Origin: Mikania micrantha
Taxonomy: Eukaryota > Streptophyta > Magnoliopsida > Asterales > Asteraceae
Direction: 5' to 3'
DNA length: 64,000 nucleotides
Assembly: GCA_009363875.1 (NCBI GenBank)
Contig: CM018690.1
Location: 37,515,445 to 37,579,444 of the forward strand
Within the stretch, counting starts at the first letter, position 1. Every line of letters begins with the position of its first letter. The notes beneath the pieces were generated by a model. That model was not told where the DNA came from, ran no database searches, and saw only the letters and a list, made by a program, of their open reading frames with translations. The position numbers and the translations under genes were made by a program. Shown piece after piece: positions 46,697-59,089 of this stretch.

Positions 46697-47980
46697 ATTC
46701 ATTTTTGTTTAATTTCCAAAAACAAACATGTCACAACAGGCCAAAAACTTTTTATTTAGCTTAACATATTTGCAAGTTCGACTCAAGTTCGACCCAAACC
46801 ATTTAAACTAGTGTTACATTCATGTTTTCGTACTTTGTAAGAATTTCACATCCTTAAATTATTTGTATTTTGTAGCCTAAACAGTACCAAGATGTTAAAA
46901 TGGTAGTAATATAGACCAAAAAAAAATGTATAAGTTTGTTGTATGGTTTTATTGTCATTCACCATTAAAAAAAATCTCTATAATTATATAATTGTGTATA
47001 GAAGCTACCAAAATCATATGAATATTCAAGTGACATAGGGAGGTTCCAAAAGTGCACCAGGAGTGATCTGATGTGGCAAAAAAGGGATAAACCAGCTCAT
47101 CAGGAAGGTTAAAGGTCAGAATAAAGGAAAATTGGCCTTTGGGAGAAGGCACCATTGTGTCTGACGTGGTAATAAAGCGATGGGATTTGTCCACGTTGGA
47201 TGACATGTCAACCTGATCTTTATCCATGTGTACCCAATGTCACCTCTTGTAATAAAATATGCAGAACTGAAATATTATTTTTATAACTAGTAATAATAAA
47301 ACGCTAGAATACATACCATAAAACAAACTAAAAGTGGTGACCACAATGCAACTAGATATTTATTTAAGATATTTTAATAACACGTATCAGTTAAATGTCT
47401 TTATTTAATTTTTACATATAAGGTATAAAATGTAATAAGTCATATAAAATTGGAGGACCCATAAAACAATAGATTAAAACAATTTTTAAGTTCAAAGTAT
47501 TCCAACTAGCCTTGTTAAGGTAATATTTTTTCAAGCCACTTGTTTATAATTTGAGCTTGAACCTATCCGTTCATCTAAGCGAAAGTGAATCGAAGCGTTA
47601 ATTTTTACTTTTTAGTCAATGATTTGAGACAATAATATAATTAAATTTACACTAAGAAATTGAGTTTACTCTAAGAAATTGAAATGATCATCAAATATAG
47701 TTGTCACATTCTACTCTAATAAAGTAATAAAAAATTTGCAGTTTTATCAAATTTTTAGACCATTATTGTCAAATGTCACATACTCACATTATTAGCATTC
47801 CACCCAAAAATATCAAATTGACATTATTAACAACAAATTTACAAAATTGTATTTGACACTCTTTTATTTTCAAAAACTTTTTGATGGTTGCTGCACATAG
47901 CCATTTTGTTTAGCATGTGGTGTTTCGTTATATTTGTGCACAGTATAAAATGGTCTATCTAACTAATGTATTATAAAGTA
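46697..47980. other. Intergenic DNA
   Basis: No gene I can recognise. A 90-residue minus ORF at 46955-47227 has no known motif and no intron context. Confidence 0.35.
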
Positions 47981-47983
47981 TAA

Positions 47984-48573
47984 TCTGGTGCTTGTTTTTT
48001 AAAAGGTAAAATATCTGTAGTCTGCGGGACCACATCTGCAGACATCTGTAGAAGAAGAGGTGGGTCAAACCTTTGCAAGAAGACGGTTTGTTTTTTAAAA
48101 AGGTTTTCAAACAAAAAAAAAACTCTTCCCCAAACACTAGTCGACTTCCCTGCTCCCTCAGCTACCCCGACCATCGGCGAAGACCCTCGGCGACTTCTGT
48201 CACCGACAAAACCTCGTGGAGGGCGACGGCTGTACGAGGTCGACGGGGTCGTGCAGTGGAGGGGGTGCAGATGAGGGTGACGGCGAGTCGTGCGGTGGAG
48301 TTACCGTGGTCGATTGAATCGTGAGGTGGAGTTACCGGTGGAGGGGCGACGGCCGGCGACGATGGTCGACTGAGGACGATGGGCTCTGGAGGATGTGGGA
48401 AGAGGTGAGAAGGGTTTGGTTCACATCTGCGCCAAGAAGAGGACGGACATACCTTTTTTAATGAAATGTATTCGAGTAAACAAACAGGCTGTAGACCTTT
48501 AACCTCTTCCCGTGTCTGCACGGCGCAAACATAAGAGGCCAGGAAGAGCTTTTTGAAAAAATCAAACACCACC
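47984..48573. mobile_element. PIF/Harbinger-like MITE with GC-rich core
   Basis: 590 bp between TAA duplications (47981-47983 and 48574-48576). Terminal inverted repeats TCTGGTGCTTGTTTTTT against GGTGGTGTTTGATTTTT. Inner arms both have a CATCTGC...AAGAAGAGG block. The core is GC-rich and gives long but meaningless ORFs on both strands. Confidence 0.6.
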
Positions 48574-48576
48574 TAA

Positions 48577-51287
48577 AATAGACAGATGTATGAACTCGAT
48601 AATCATCAAACAAAGTCTAGTAGTTTTTTGTTATAAAACTAAACGAATATACTCTTACAAAAGGGAATCAGTAGTTACATGTTTGCAACGACGCGAAAAT
48701 GACTACACATAAAAGGAATAGTTCAATCATAATTCTATATAGCAACTGTAATTATATAAATCTTCTAATACCTGCCTCGAGTTATAATTTCATTGGTTGC
48801 AAAATAGAAAGATCAATTTAGATCCAAATGAACAACTTGAGAATTTAGTCACATTTTTTGCAGCCAAATGATGTGAAACAGCTGATTAGGATCAGTTACT
48901 AATCAGATAAATTTCATTAAAGTTTGAAGTTTAAATCAAGTTCAAAGAAGAAGCATTACAAAGAGATATGTTATCGCTTATCAAAATTATTAACAATTAA
49001 TCACATGCGTATCAACAGCACTAAATTTACTGCATTATACAATTAAAAAGTAGCAAGCATAGTTTTTATTTTTTTAAGTGCATTTACAATTGTAACAAAT
49101 GTTGATGAATGGTTAAATAATGAAAAAACCCATAATAATGACTTGTCGTTGAAAGTGTTTGGATGAAAGAAGAGGTTCACACACAAGAGTTTGTAAAATG
49201 CAACAAAATCAATTCCCGCTGAACTCTAGAGCTAATGAACAACAATGCATTGCATATGGTCTACTTACAAATTATTGCATTCTGATTTTGAAGGTCAAAC
49301 TAGCAAATTTTTAAATTAAAAAATCAAAATTAATATGTTGAAGACCCATGTTTAACTTCACAGAGACAAAATAACAATTTAATACTTCTGGATTTCTATC
49401 AGGGTCGTCAACTTCCTGTGTGTTTGTACAATACAAACTAAAATTTAAAAGCCTTAAGTTTTCTTTACTTTTAGATTTGATAATGATATTACCAAAAAAA
49501 TAGAGAAAACCCTTGATTAACATTATCAAATCAAACATTCAAACAAAAAACAAGATATGAAACAGAAAATAAATGCAAGAAATCTTGAAAACCCTCAAGA
49601 AGAAGTAAAATCTAATAAATAAAATTGACAACATTTAATCAGAAATTAAAAAAGCATGAAACTTTAATGTTTTTTTTGTATTTTATTTACCTCAATATGT
49701 TTCATTGGTTGAAGACAAAGGTAGTAATTTGCGTGTCCTGTATCATAAACTACATCGAAGAAAAGAAATTTGAAATAAAATCATCCAAACAAATTAACAA
49801 AGGATAGTTTTACTCGAAAGTACTTTCATGCACTTTGGTAAACTTGATTAGGATTAACAATATACATGCGTTCCAATCCATGAAAGCTAGAGTCCTTGTG
49901 TCAGCCTCCGCATACAATTCGATTATAATCCAGTCCAATGTTCGTCCTATATAAAAAGAAAAGCACATGATTAACACATTATATAAAGTGAAAATATTAT
50001 CATTCAAATATAATAGCATATTTCCATGAAAATGAAACCCTAAGTTCCTGTTATTTCCATGACCACATTCAAAAAAAACCAAAGTAGATATGCTTAAAAT
50101 AAATTTACATTAAATTAATCAATAATAGCATATAATGAGAAAAGAACCCCTGTTTGGAAAGTTTAATCTACCACAACTTTCTGTGAACACATAATTATGC
50201 AGTTTTTCAAGTTTTATTAATCAACACTGTAACTTACTTGTGATGAAAACCTTGCAAATTGATCGATTGATTGACACGACTTGTGGCTATAAAGAAATCA
50301 CTAAAACCTAAAAAGGATCCGTCTTTTTTATATCAATCACAATATTAAACCACAAAAACTACTTTAGAATAATAAATATAAACTGTTTTCACATAGAAAT
50401 GGTTTTTTATGATCAGTTTGCCTGAGGAAAAGAGGAATGTACTCTGCTAAAGCACCTCAGAACACATGACATGGAATCAGTTGTAACCAACAAATTCCCA
50501 AGCCTGGTATAAAAATTTTAAGAAAAAAATTACAAGCAGCAAGAAATGAAAAAAACAAATAATCCATACATGTGATTGTAATTTGTTCTTCAATTAATCA
50601 ACCTCCGAAAAGTAAAAACTTTTATGTCAAATACAAGTACTCAATTAGGGTTGATCTAAATCTAATGTACAACTTTATCAAATCCAAGAATAATAAGTTA
50701 AAATCATAACCATCCTCATTTACACACTTGATTGGTAACATTTGTGACTAAATGAAAATTCTCAGGTCTTGAGGAAAAAAATCAATAAGTTTTAATCAAA
50801 AAGAACCCTATTGTTAATCACTCCTTAGAACACTAATAACACACTTAGATTTAAACAAAGGTCACTGAAAACAAAGTTCTAAATGCTCAAAATTCAAATG
50901 GACATTAACAAAAAACTAAAAGGCATACACCTCCATCAGATTCATGTCTTGTTCTCACCAACTTCTTCCTTTTGTGAGATCCAGCGACCATTTGTGACAT
51001 CTAGCCATCAGTCATGAGTTTGCATCCATATCTTTGGATCAAATAAGAAACATGACAAATTAAGAACCCCAAATAATAAAACATGAATCTGTCTGTTGAT
51101 TTTATGAAGGATCATGATAATCAGTCTCTGTAAGTCAAATCTGACAAAAAAAATAAACTAAAACCCTAACAAAAAGGCAAAGGATGAAGTTGAAAAACAA
51201 AACTCAAAACCCTAACAAACATATCATCTTAGTGAACCAAACCTAGATGATTGATTTCCCCGTTCGCATTCAGTACGTAGAATGAAT
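48577..51287. other. Intergenic DNA, possible introns of an unrecognised minus-strand locus
   Basis: Mostly AT-rich sequence without transposon ends. Less repetitive than the rest of the window. Short GC-richer patches at 49800-49950 and 50930-51020 could be exons of a transcript starting near 51650, but no protein family is recognisable. Confidence 0.3.
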
Positions 51288-51653
51288 CTATGACACTCGT
51301 TTTTGAAGACGATGCAGTTCGCATTTCGCAATGTCGGAAGAAACAATCGACGCGTTCTCAATTAGAGGCGCCGGGGAAAACCAATTGCAACTAGGGAAAA
51401 GGAAGGGTAAGCATACATGCCTGATGAGTCTTAAAATGCGCCAATCGCCACAAAGAAATAGATAGTCATCGTCTTGAAGCCGGTGGAAGTTCTGGTCCGG
51501 CGGTCCGGCGTTCAACGAACGCCGGAAATAGTGAATCGAGTTGTTGCCGGGTGTTGAAACACGACGGAGCTGAGATGCAAAAACGGAGCAAAAACGGGTC
51601 GGATACTCCGTTACTATTCCTTTTGACTTTGTCATTTGGCGCCGACTTGGCAA
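51288..51653 (-). CDS. Unrecognised ORF, possible first exon
   Basis: A 121-residue ORF on minus in a ~350-bp patch that is clearly more GC-rich than its surroundings. No known domain, signal peptide or repeat. A second frame gives a 64-residue ORF ending GPELPPASRR, so the reading frame is uncertain. The patch could instead be a 5' untranslated or promoter region of a gene lying to the left, or a captured gene fragment. Upstream (plus side) the DNA becomes AT-rich again after 51700. I cannot assign a function and doubt that this is a complete gene. Confidence 0.2.
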   Translation of the reverse strand: MPSRRQMTKSKGIVTEYPTRFCSVFASQLRRVSTPGNNSIHYFRRSLNAGPPDQNFHRLQDDDYLFLCGDWRILRLIRHVCLPFLFPSCNWFSPAPLIENASIVSSDIAKCELHRLQKRVS

Positions 51654-51660
51654 TGTCCAA

Positions 51661-52629
51661 AATTCTCGCTTAAGTTGTTTTCAAGAATACAAAAAGTCAA
51701 ACTTACACGAACTCCCCCTATTCTTTTGATCTTTTACTTTCCGAACCCTTCTATATTATCAAACTCTTATTTCTATAATCATAAAAAAAACGTTAAATTT
51801 TTTTACTTAATTAAAAAAACCAAGTGTTTTTAATTTTAAATTTCAAAATATTCTTAACATAATCAAGTGTCTGAATAAAATTAAATTTTTTAATTTTTTT
51901 TTCTAAAATATGGTCACATGTTTTAAGAATAAGAGAGGTTTTATTATTATTATTATTTTTAAAAAGAGTTTGTTAAGTAAGATATTTGAGAAATTTTTTG
52001 GGAAAATTGTAGGATTATTTAACCAAAATAACTATCGGTAGAGTTCCTGCCTCTAATATATGAGATTTCGGGCTCAAATCCGAACATAGAGTATGTGTAT
52101 GTTAGATTTGTCGGTTAAAAACTAATAGCAAAAAAGTAGTATTTAAAATAAAAAAAATTATTATATAACTTTTGATTATTTATTAATAAAAAAATTAAAA
52201 CTAGCAATAAACCTTAAATATTTATTGTTTAATTTTGTATTGTTAAGATAATTTCAGTTTTGCTTGTATTTTTTGGTTATCATTTTTATCTTTCATTTTT
52301 TTTTGTTAAAAAAAAAAAGATAAATTAAATTAACAACGCTTTGTTTAAAAAATTAATAAAGCAATTTATCTTTTCATATTTTAAAAGTTTTTATGTAATC
52401 CTTCAAATAATTTTTGTAACTTTTAAATATCTTTTTTTTTTTGTTTCTTTTATTAATTATATTTAAAATTTTATTTTTATGTAATTTTCCAATGTTAAAA
52501 GAACAAAAGTTTAGCGACACATAAATATATAGGAAAAACTATATATTGTAAAACAATTCAAGAATATTGGTGGCATATCGCATTACTTTGTTTTAAAGTT
52601 ACCAAACATTACAATATGATGATACATAC
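51661..52629. other. AT-rich DNA with a tRNA-like remnant
   Basis: No gene. 52031-52095 on plus has ATCGGTAGAGTTCCTG (A-box-like) and GGCTCAAATCC (B box), a probable SINE or tRNA relic without duplication. Confidence 0.4.
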
Positions 52630-52890
52630 TTATAAGGTTTGGTAACTTTTGTCATTTTAGTTCAATAGTTTAAATTTTGTCATTTGATCAGTATAGTTTA
52701 CATTTTATTGTCATTTTTGTCATTGTGATTTGGTCAATTTTGTCATTTTAGTCTAAAAATTTAAATTTAAGTGTACTAAAATAGCAATAAAATGAAAGCT
52801 TAATGACCAAAATAACAAAATTTAAACTATTGGACTAAAATGACAAAAGTTGTCAAACCATATGAACTATAATGACATTTTACTCTATAT
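52630..52890. mobile_element. Older copy of the Mutator-type foldback MITE
   Basis: Arms of TTTGTCATTTTAGTTC and its complement in the same order as in 26771-27048, more diverged and with the left terminus eroded. The right end TGACATTTTACTCT matches the terminal repeat. Confidence 0.6.
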
Positions 52891-53273
52891 ATTATCATAT
52901 TATAGAAATTAAAAAATTTGTTTTACATCATTCTTTCCCTCCTTCAAGCTTCACACCTTTTGATCTATCTCAATAACCCCAACTCCCCAAGCTCATTCTT
53001 ATTCTTTAGTCAATCTATTCAATTCCCTTGTAAAATCACTTCAATTTCACTTTCCCTTATAGTCTGGGTGTCACAAAAGAAGATTTGGTTATTTATGAGG
53101 CTTAAGTTAAGTATTTAATGTTTTTTTTAATTCGTGTGATACGTAAATATTTAACATTCTAATACAATAAATAAAATATGCACAAATGCCATGTAAAATC
53201 ATGGTTGTTGATCTTGTTCTCTACCTGATTTTGTAGTTTCTACATCTTTTTTTCCCTTCCTACTACTCCGTCC
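52891..53273. other. Intergenic DNA
   Basis: No gene or bounded element seen. Confidence 0.4.
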
Positions 53274-53282
53274 ATTCACAAA

Positions 53283-53767
53283 CAGGGGTGTAAACGAACC
53301 AAGGCAGCTCGTGAAATACTCGGGATCGGATCGTTAAAAAGCTTGAACGAGCCGAGCCTTAACGAGCCCGAGCTCGAGCCCAAAAATGTGGCTCGTTTAG
53401 TTATCGAGCCCGAGCTCGAGCTTTACATATCGAGCTCGAGCCGGCTCGCGAGCCTTAACGAGCTTTTTCTTTATATAACTTTTATTTATTATATTAAGTA
53501 TTTATTTATAAAATTAATTATTTTTATATATAAAATTATGATATATATATTTAAATAAAATATTTTATGTTAAATTTGGAAAATATAATTATAAATATAA
53601 TTAAATTAGTAATTAAAGTAACCCAAAAATTTTTTAACGAGCCGAGCTCAAGCCTCGTAAATAAAACTCTTAACGAGCCGAGCTCGAGCCCGAGCCCTAT
53701 TTAGTCTAAACGAGCCGAGCTCGAGTCTTAACGAGCTCGGGATCGGCTCGGCTCGTTTACACCCCTA
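53283..53767. mobile_element. hAT-type foldback MITE, GAGCTCGAGCC family
   Basis: 485 bp with ends CAGGGGTGTAAACGA and TCGTTTACACCCCTA and 8-bp duplications TTCACAAA (53275-53282 and 53768-53775). Both arms are made of ACGAGCCGAGCTCGAGCC words; the centre is AT-rich. Confidence 0.85.
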
Positions 53768-53783
53768 TTCACAAATCTTTTGA

Positions 53784-54005
53784 CCCCTTTTTTTAACAGC
53801 TTGACACGACGACATCAAAGATAGAATTTCAACTGTACTCTCGGATTTAACGCTAAGAGTTGTATGCCTGAGCCCACCCCAGGAGGAACTCCACTACTGA
53901 GTAAACCCCTGACTTTGATTCAGAAAATATGTTTCGAGCCAAATTCAAACCTAATACATCTCATATAGAAGTCAATGTGCTACTACAAACCCTTTGGACG
54001 GGTAG
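53784..54005 (-). mobile_element. Diverged SINE, minus strand
   Basis: Read on minus it follows the SINE at 34067-34288 through most of its length (CTCCTGGGGTGGGCTC, GCGTTAAATCCGAG, then an A-rich tail). Possible duplication CTTTTGA at 53777-53783 and 54006-54012. The promoter boxes are mutated. Confidence 0.65.
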
Positions 54006-54030
54006 CTTTTGAACTTAGGTTTTTAATGTA

Positions 54031-54290
54031 GGGTCAATTACATATATCCCCTTCCTAAAACCATTTATTACATATTTACTCAATCATAAAACTAAATTAC
54101 ATATTTTCCCTTTCTAAACCAAATATATTACATATTTATTCATTTCATTAAAAAACAAATTATGTATTTCCTATTTTACCCTTAATGAACTAACTAAAAA
54201 CAATTTACATATTTACCCTTACTAAGGGGCAATTTTGAAATATGAGGATATTTGTAATTTTAGTTTAACCTTGAGGATATATGTAATTTT
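54031..54290. repeat. Inverted-repeat AT element
   Basis: Left CAATTACATATATCCCC pairs with right GGATATATGTAATTTTTG. Inner ACATATTTACCC words recur in both arms. Possibly an old MITE; no clear duplication. Confidence 0.45.
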
Positions 54291-54479
54291 TGGACGGAAC
54301 ATGCATCTACCAACCATATTTAGCTAATCAGCCAGTCAAGCTAAATGGTCAAAAAGGGTTTGATTTGTCTATTTAGGTTGTTTTTCAAAAAGAAAATCAA
54401 GATTACATGTTGGTGAATTTAGTGTTATCAAGTCATGTTGATTTGTGACGTGGGTCTAACCTTAACGCTATGTTCTCGA

Positions 54480-55010
54480 GTTTATAGAAAAATGTTAAGT
54501 ATTTACCAACATTTTTAAAAAATTGCAAGAAATAATTTTATAGAAAAATGTTTTTAAAAATTTTAAGTATTTATAACACAAATGTTTCTAAAAATTTTAA
54601 GTATTTACAAGTGTTTTCAAAACTTTGCAAGAAATAGTTTAATAAAATTAGCTTACATCGAAAAATTTTCTGAAACATTAAATTACCTACAAACGTTTTT
54701 AAATATTTATAAGAAAAAGATTGTAACAAAAATTGTTTTAAACAAGTATTCATAAGAAATAATTGTTAAAAAATATTTAAAAATATTGAATTACATACAA
54801 ACGTTTTTAAATATTTAAAAGAAATAAATTACAACCGAAACTATTTTAAAAATTGAAATGTTTGAAAGAAATCGTTTATAACTTTTTTTTAATAATTTCA
54901 AAATATATATTTATGTTTAAAACTTTTTTTTTAAATAATTTCAAAATATATATTTATGTTTAAAACTTTTTTTTTAATAATTTCAAAATATATATTTATA
55001 AGAATTGTTT
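54480..55010. repeat. AT-rich degenerate tandem repeats
   Basis: 54879-55000 has three copies of a ~42-bp unit (AACTTTTTTTTTAATAATTT then CAAAATATATATTTATG). 54650-54850 has two copies of a ~105-bp unit centred on ACAAACGTTTTTAAATATTT. Similar words fill 54480-54650. Confidence 0.7.
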
Positions 55011-55460
55011 AGAAAATTATTAATATTTACATAAAATATTCATTGAAATTATAACTGATCTGCACAATAAAACGTCCCACCATCTCATTTTACGATTTTT
55101 TTTGTAAATATTCATTGAAGTTTAAAATATTAAACATTGCTTAATTTTCGTCAATATTAATTAAATACTACTTAAGCATGATTCAAAAAAATATATCGTC
55201 TCGTTTCATGATTTTATTTTTTTACTTTTGTATTTTTTCATTTTATTTTAATAACATATATTATATTGATAAATAATGCAAGAATAAAAAAATGAATTCT
55301 ATACCATTTTTTTCTCAACTTAATTTATTTTTTTTTAAAATATTCATTGAAATTTGCATAATTCTTTTTTTTTTATTATTTGTGATTTTTTAACAGTACC
55401 TCATTTTATAAATATTAATTTATGCTTTTCGTGAATATTAATTTTCGTAAATGGTAATAA
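55011..55460. other. AT-rich intergenic DNA
   Basis: No gene or bounded element seen. Confidence 0.4.
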
Positions 55461-55543
55461 CTAGAGGTTTACCCGCGCTTTGCGGCGGGATTCCTCCATG
55501 ATTTCGAATATCATAACGCAGACAAAATCCTATATATCAAAGT
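55461..55543 (-). mobile_element. Helitron 3' end, GC-hairpin type, cut by an LTR
   Basis: CTAG at 55461-55464 preceded by A (CTAG|T on minus) with strong hairpin CCCGCGCTTTGCGGCGGG beside it. The LTR at 55544 interrupts it. Confidence 0.6.
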
Positions 55544-56459
55544 TGTCACACCCCGAGCCGGCGGGCTGGATCGACTTTCCCGCCGGGCGGAATGTTCCCC
55601 GGGCGCGATATCGTTGTGATAATCGAAATGATCAGATTATTTACATAGCACATCATATATAACTGAGAAATGTTAACATGACAATGAAATAGAATTACAA
55701 AGTTAAATTACATTGTTTCCTCATAATTTAACTAAGTAAATTTAATCAAAAGAATCAATGAGTTTATATCTTGTATCTGTACAAGATATACAAAAGATGA
55801 TTCATTGTTTTGTCATCCCAAAAGTATGATCACACAAAATGTAGCTAGGTCTTCTAAAAGTCCACTAGCTATTCTTGAATATGGCAACTACACCTGTTCG
55901 TCATCTGAGAAAAACATGCATTTAAACAAAGTCAACACTAGGTTGGTGAGTTCATAAGTTTGATATTTGAAAGCCTTGAAATGTTCACATGCACAATCAC
56001 AATGTCATACTTGTTGTTTGTAAGTTGTTTGATTCACCTGTTAACACAATGGCCTTTCCATAGTTATATTTACAAGTGATATCGCATCCTATTAGCTATG
56101 CTTATATATATGGCATATGTAAGGGAACCAAGCCCTAGCCAACATCCCACCACGTATCCAATAGAACTTAATGCCACTTGTCATACAACTAAGGATCCCC
56201 ATTTTCATTTCACCCGTTCATTTGTGTTCATCACCCAATGTTTCATATGTAGAATAATATAATAAAAGAGGTCCAGTTATCAAACCGAAGTATTGATAAC
56301 CCTCAATATGTTAAGGAAATTAGATCATGTTAATCTGATCCTTGTTATTATTATATTACTTGTGGGGTTAACTGTTAATCACTTTTAATAATGTAAGAGT
56401 GTTAGTTAACCATTTGATATTTTGTTCTCAACTTGAAGTGCATAGAGCCTAAAAGGAAT
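55544..56459 (-). repeat. 3' end of a minus-strand gypsy LTR, interrupted
   Basis: It begins on plus with TGTCACACCCCGAG (LTR 3' end on minus). The block GCGATATCGTTGTGATAATC...GATCAGATTATTTACATAGC and the next several hundred bases match, in reverse, the end of the plus LTR at 61130-61432. It stops at 56459, where a plus-oriented LTR starts. The flanking five bases are AAAGT. Most likely the 3' LTR of the minus-strand element whose pol remains at 61433-64000. Confidence 0.65.
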
Positions 56460-57256
56460 TGTAACATCTGTGCCGGAATCGTTACCGGAACAGTAATTTG
56501 CACAGTAAAGTGCACAGTAACTCAGGTACACATTACGCGAAACGATGTTGATACTATTTATGCTTGAGGCTTAACACTAAATTATTATGCTAATGTCTGA
56601 AATCTGATTTAAAACCTTAGGGTTTAACAGTTAGAAACATATCAGACAACACAGAACTGACACACAAATACTTGAGTTAATGCCGTTATGTATAAACATA
56701 TGTGAGGATAAACAGAACCAAACCATAACAGTTGCTGTTACAGAATGCTAAACCGACGAATTATTCGTGTAGGTGACGATCTGTACGAATAAATCTGAAA
56801 GTTTAACGATCTGAAATGATGACTGAAAAGTAGAAAACAAAATCAGAAAGTGAAATGTACGATCGTGTTCGTACAGTTAGCGCTCTGTACGAAAACGTTC
56901 GTAAGTGACGTTTTCTGACGAAACGAAACGAAGACGATTCGAACGATAATAAATATAAGGAAATAAAATATTTCCTGTTTTACAATTTTGAAACTCATCA
57001 GAAATAAATTAAAAAGAAACTATTTCCAATTAAAATACGTAAATTGCGAAAGAATTAACGAAACGCGTAAAAATAATATATTCCGGTAGATAAATTAAGA
57101 AAATGATATTTAAAATAATTACTAGAAATAACCACCTTCCAAACATTTAAAATAAAGTCATTTTAATTTAAATTGCGTAAAAAATACGCGTAACGTGCCG
57201 GAAACACGACGAAGACGAAAACCGAGCAACCGAAACGAACCCCAATACCCACGGGG

Positions 57257-57292
57257 TATATAAACCCCAAATGAGATGAATCCATCTCATTT
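57257..57292 (+). promoter_or_regulatory. LTR TATA box and conserved start-site hairpin
   Basis: TATATAAA (57257-57264), then a perfect 10-bp stem AAATGAGATG/CATCTCATTT with a 4-base loop (57269-57292). The related solo LTR has a 7-bp version at 30908-30930. Confidence 0.6.
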
Positions 57293-57539
57293 CTATCATC
57301 TCTCTCTCTCTAGAACTCTCTCCCGTTTTCTCTCTCTATCTAGAAGTTCAAGACTTCAAACGAGCATAACTCGCTCGTTTCTTGGCCAAATCGTGAGTTC
57401 TTGGTGTCTACGCGTAGCTCCCTATCTCCCCTACACAAAAGTACAACCGATCTGGAACCTTGCTCAGCCATTTTCGAGGTAATGATGCTTGAAATACAAG
57501 AAAATAGGGTTTTTCATGATTCTCTTTGTTTGTTCGAAC

Positions 57540-58095
57540 ACACACACATTTAACCGGCCTCTGGCCTTTCATTTCGAACCTCACCCTTCGAAAACACTCC
57601 CTGGTGCACCCACGTTAGGGAGTCAGCCCCGAAACAGCTTAGAGTCGAACAACAATAAGGCTGATGAACAGGGTTCGCGGTCCAAGTGGTTGCCGAACCT
57701 GTTATTCCCAGGGATTTGCCGAACCTTTGTGCCCTGGGCATAGCCGAACCATATCCAAGTGGCGAACCTTCCTCCTTATTGGCGAACCACATACGGCGAA
57801 CCCTACATGCAGCATGGCCGAACCCTTTACCCTGCGAACCTCCCTTGTTAAACTCGGACGAACCCTGCTACTTGTTACCGGCCGAACCCTTTGAGACTAG
57901 CCTAACTTATCACAGCCACCGAACCTCTCATGCATGGCGAGCCTTTCCCTGCCGAACCATCCTGTGGGACACGAACCTTATGTCTTGCATGCAAACCCTT
58001 TAGGCACACCGAACCCACCATATGAGTGAACCCTGATTTGGAACCGAACCTTCATACCTTACCGAAGTTGGAGCCGAACCTTGAGCCATGCACCA
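57540..58095 (+). repeat. Field of CCGAACC motifs
   Basis: CCGAACC or GCGAACC recurs at irregular 15-35 bp intervals downstream of the TATA box, as in the solo LTR at 30130-30520. The overlapping ORFs are by-products. Confidence 0.6.
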
Positions 58096-59089
58096 GAAAG
58101 GTTCGCTGGAATGAAGCATCAGGTTCTATCGATCAGTTTAAGTTTTAGTAGATGGCCCATAGCACTATCTTTGGCCCAATCCAATTGTTACAGCCCAAAA
58201 TTATGGCGTGGTCATGATGACCTTGCGGCCCACACAGATTTGATTGACCCACATCATACATACTCGGCCCATGATCCCTAATCTGATCCATATCGATTTT
58301 AATGGCCCAAGGATGATGGAAACTAATCGGCCCACAACAAGTTAAACCGGGGACTACCCTATTCGGCCCAATAAATTGGCACAAAACCTTTGGGCTCAAT
58401 CCATTTCCATTCAACCTACCATGGGCCCAAGTCCAATTCCCTAATGACCCAAAAGAGAAACGGATTCGGCCAATGTAAATGTAATTCGACCACATAAGTT
58501 AAAAAGAAAACAAATATTTGGAATCAATATGAGGTGTAACATGCATAGTATGCATGGAATCGTTGAGATAAAACAAGATCAACCAAGATGACCATGACAA
58601 GTTTGAAACAATAAACTTAAGTCATAACCATGGCTTAGGTTAATTCTCAATGATTTTATCAATACCATGAGCAACATATGATGATAAGGTTTACAAATCT
58701 TTAATGATGAACTAAGGCTAAATACACATCATAAGGATACATAGTAGTAATAATCCATGACGATTGAAACATGGGCCGAATAAAGACCAATATAAAGACT
58801 CCCGAGTGACCACCAAGTTAGGGTTAACATGTACACACACACAAACAAACTACAACTTATACGTATAAGCTACAAACTATGTGAAATAAATATAGGATCG
58901 TGAGAACAACAACAAATACTACAACAAGCGCGTGCATTCTTGTTTAACTTAGTCAACCACTTCAAACATCAGGTGAGTTCATTTGTCCCTTTTTCAAAAT
59001 TATTTGTTTTACCTCGGGACTGAGAAGCATGTTATACACTTTAAACAAATATTGAAATGTTTTAAATAAATGATTTTATGCTTATTCAT

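Noticed and set aside
46955..47227. 90-residue ORF starting MDKDQVDMSS
   Set aside because: No recognisable domain, no neighbouring exons, and repeat-like flanks; not enough to call a gene.
48073..48572. 136-residue Pro/Ser-rich ORF and its partner on the other strand
   Set aside because: They lie entirely inside a PIF/Harbinger-like MITE with TAA duplications; GC-rich core gives open frames by chance.
57489..58495. Several 76-116-residue ORFs
   Set aside because: All fall in the CCGAACC and GGCCCA repeat fields of an LTR, and several overlap in different frames.
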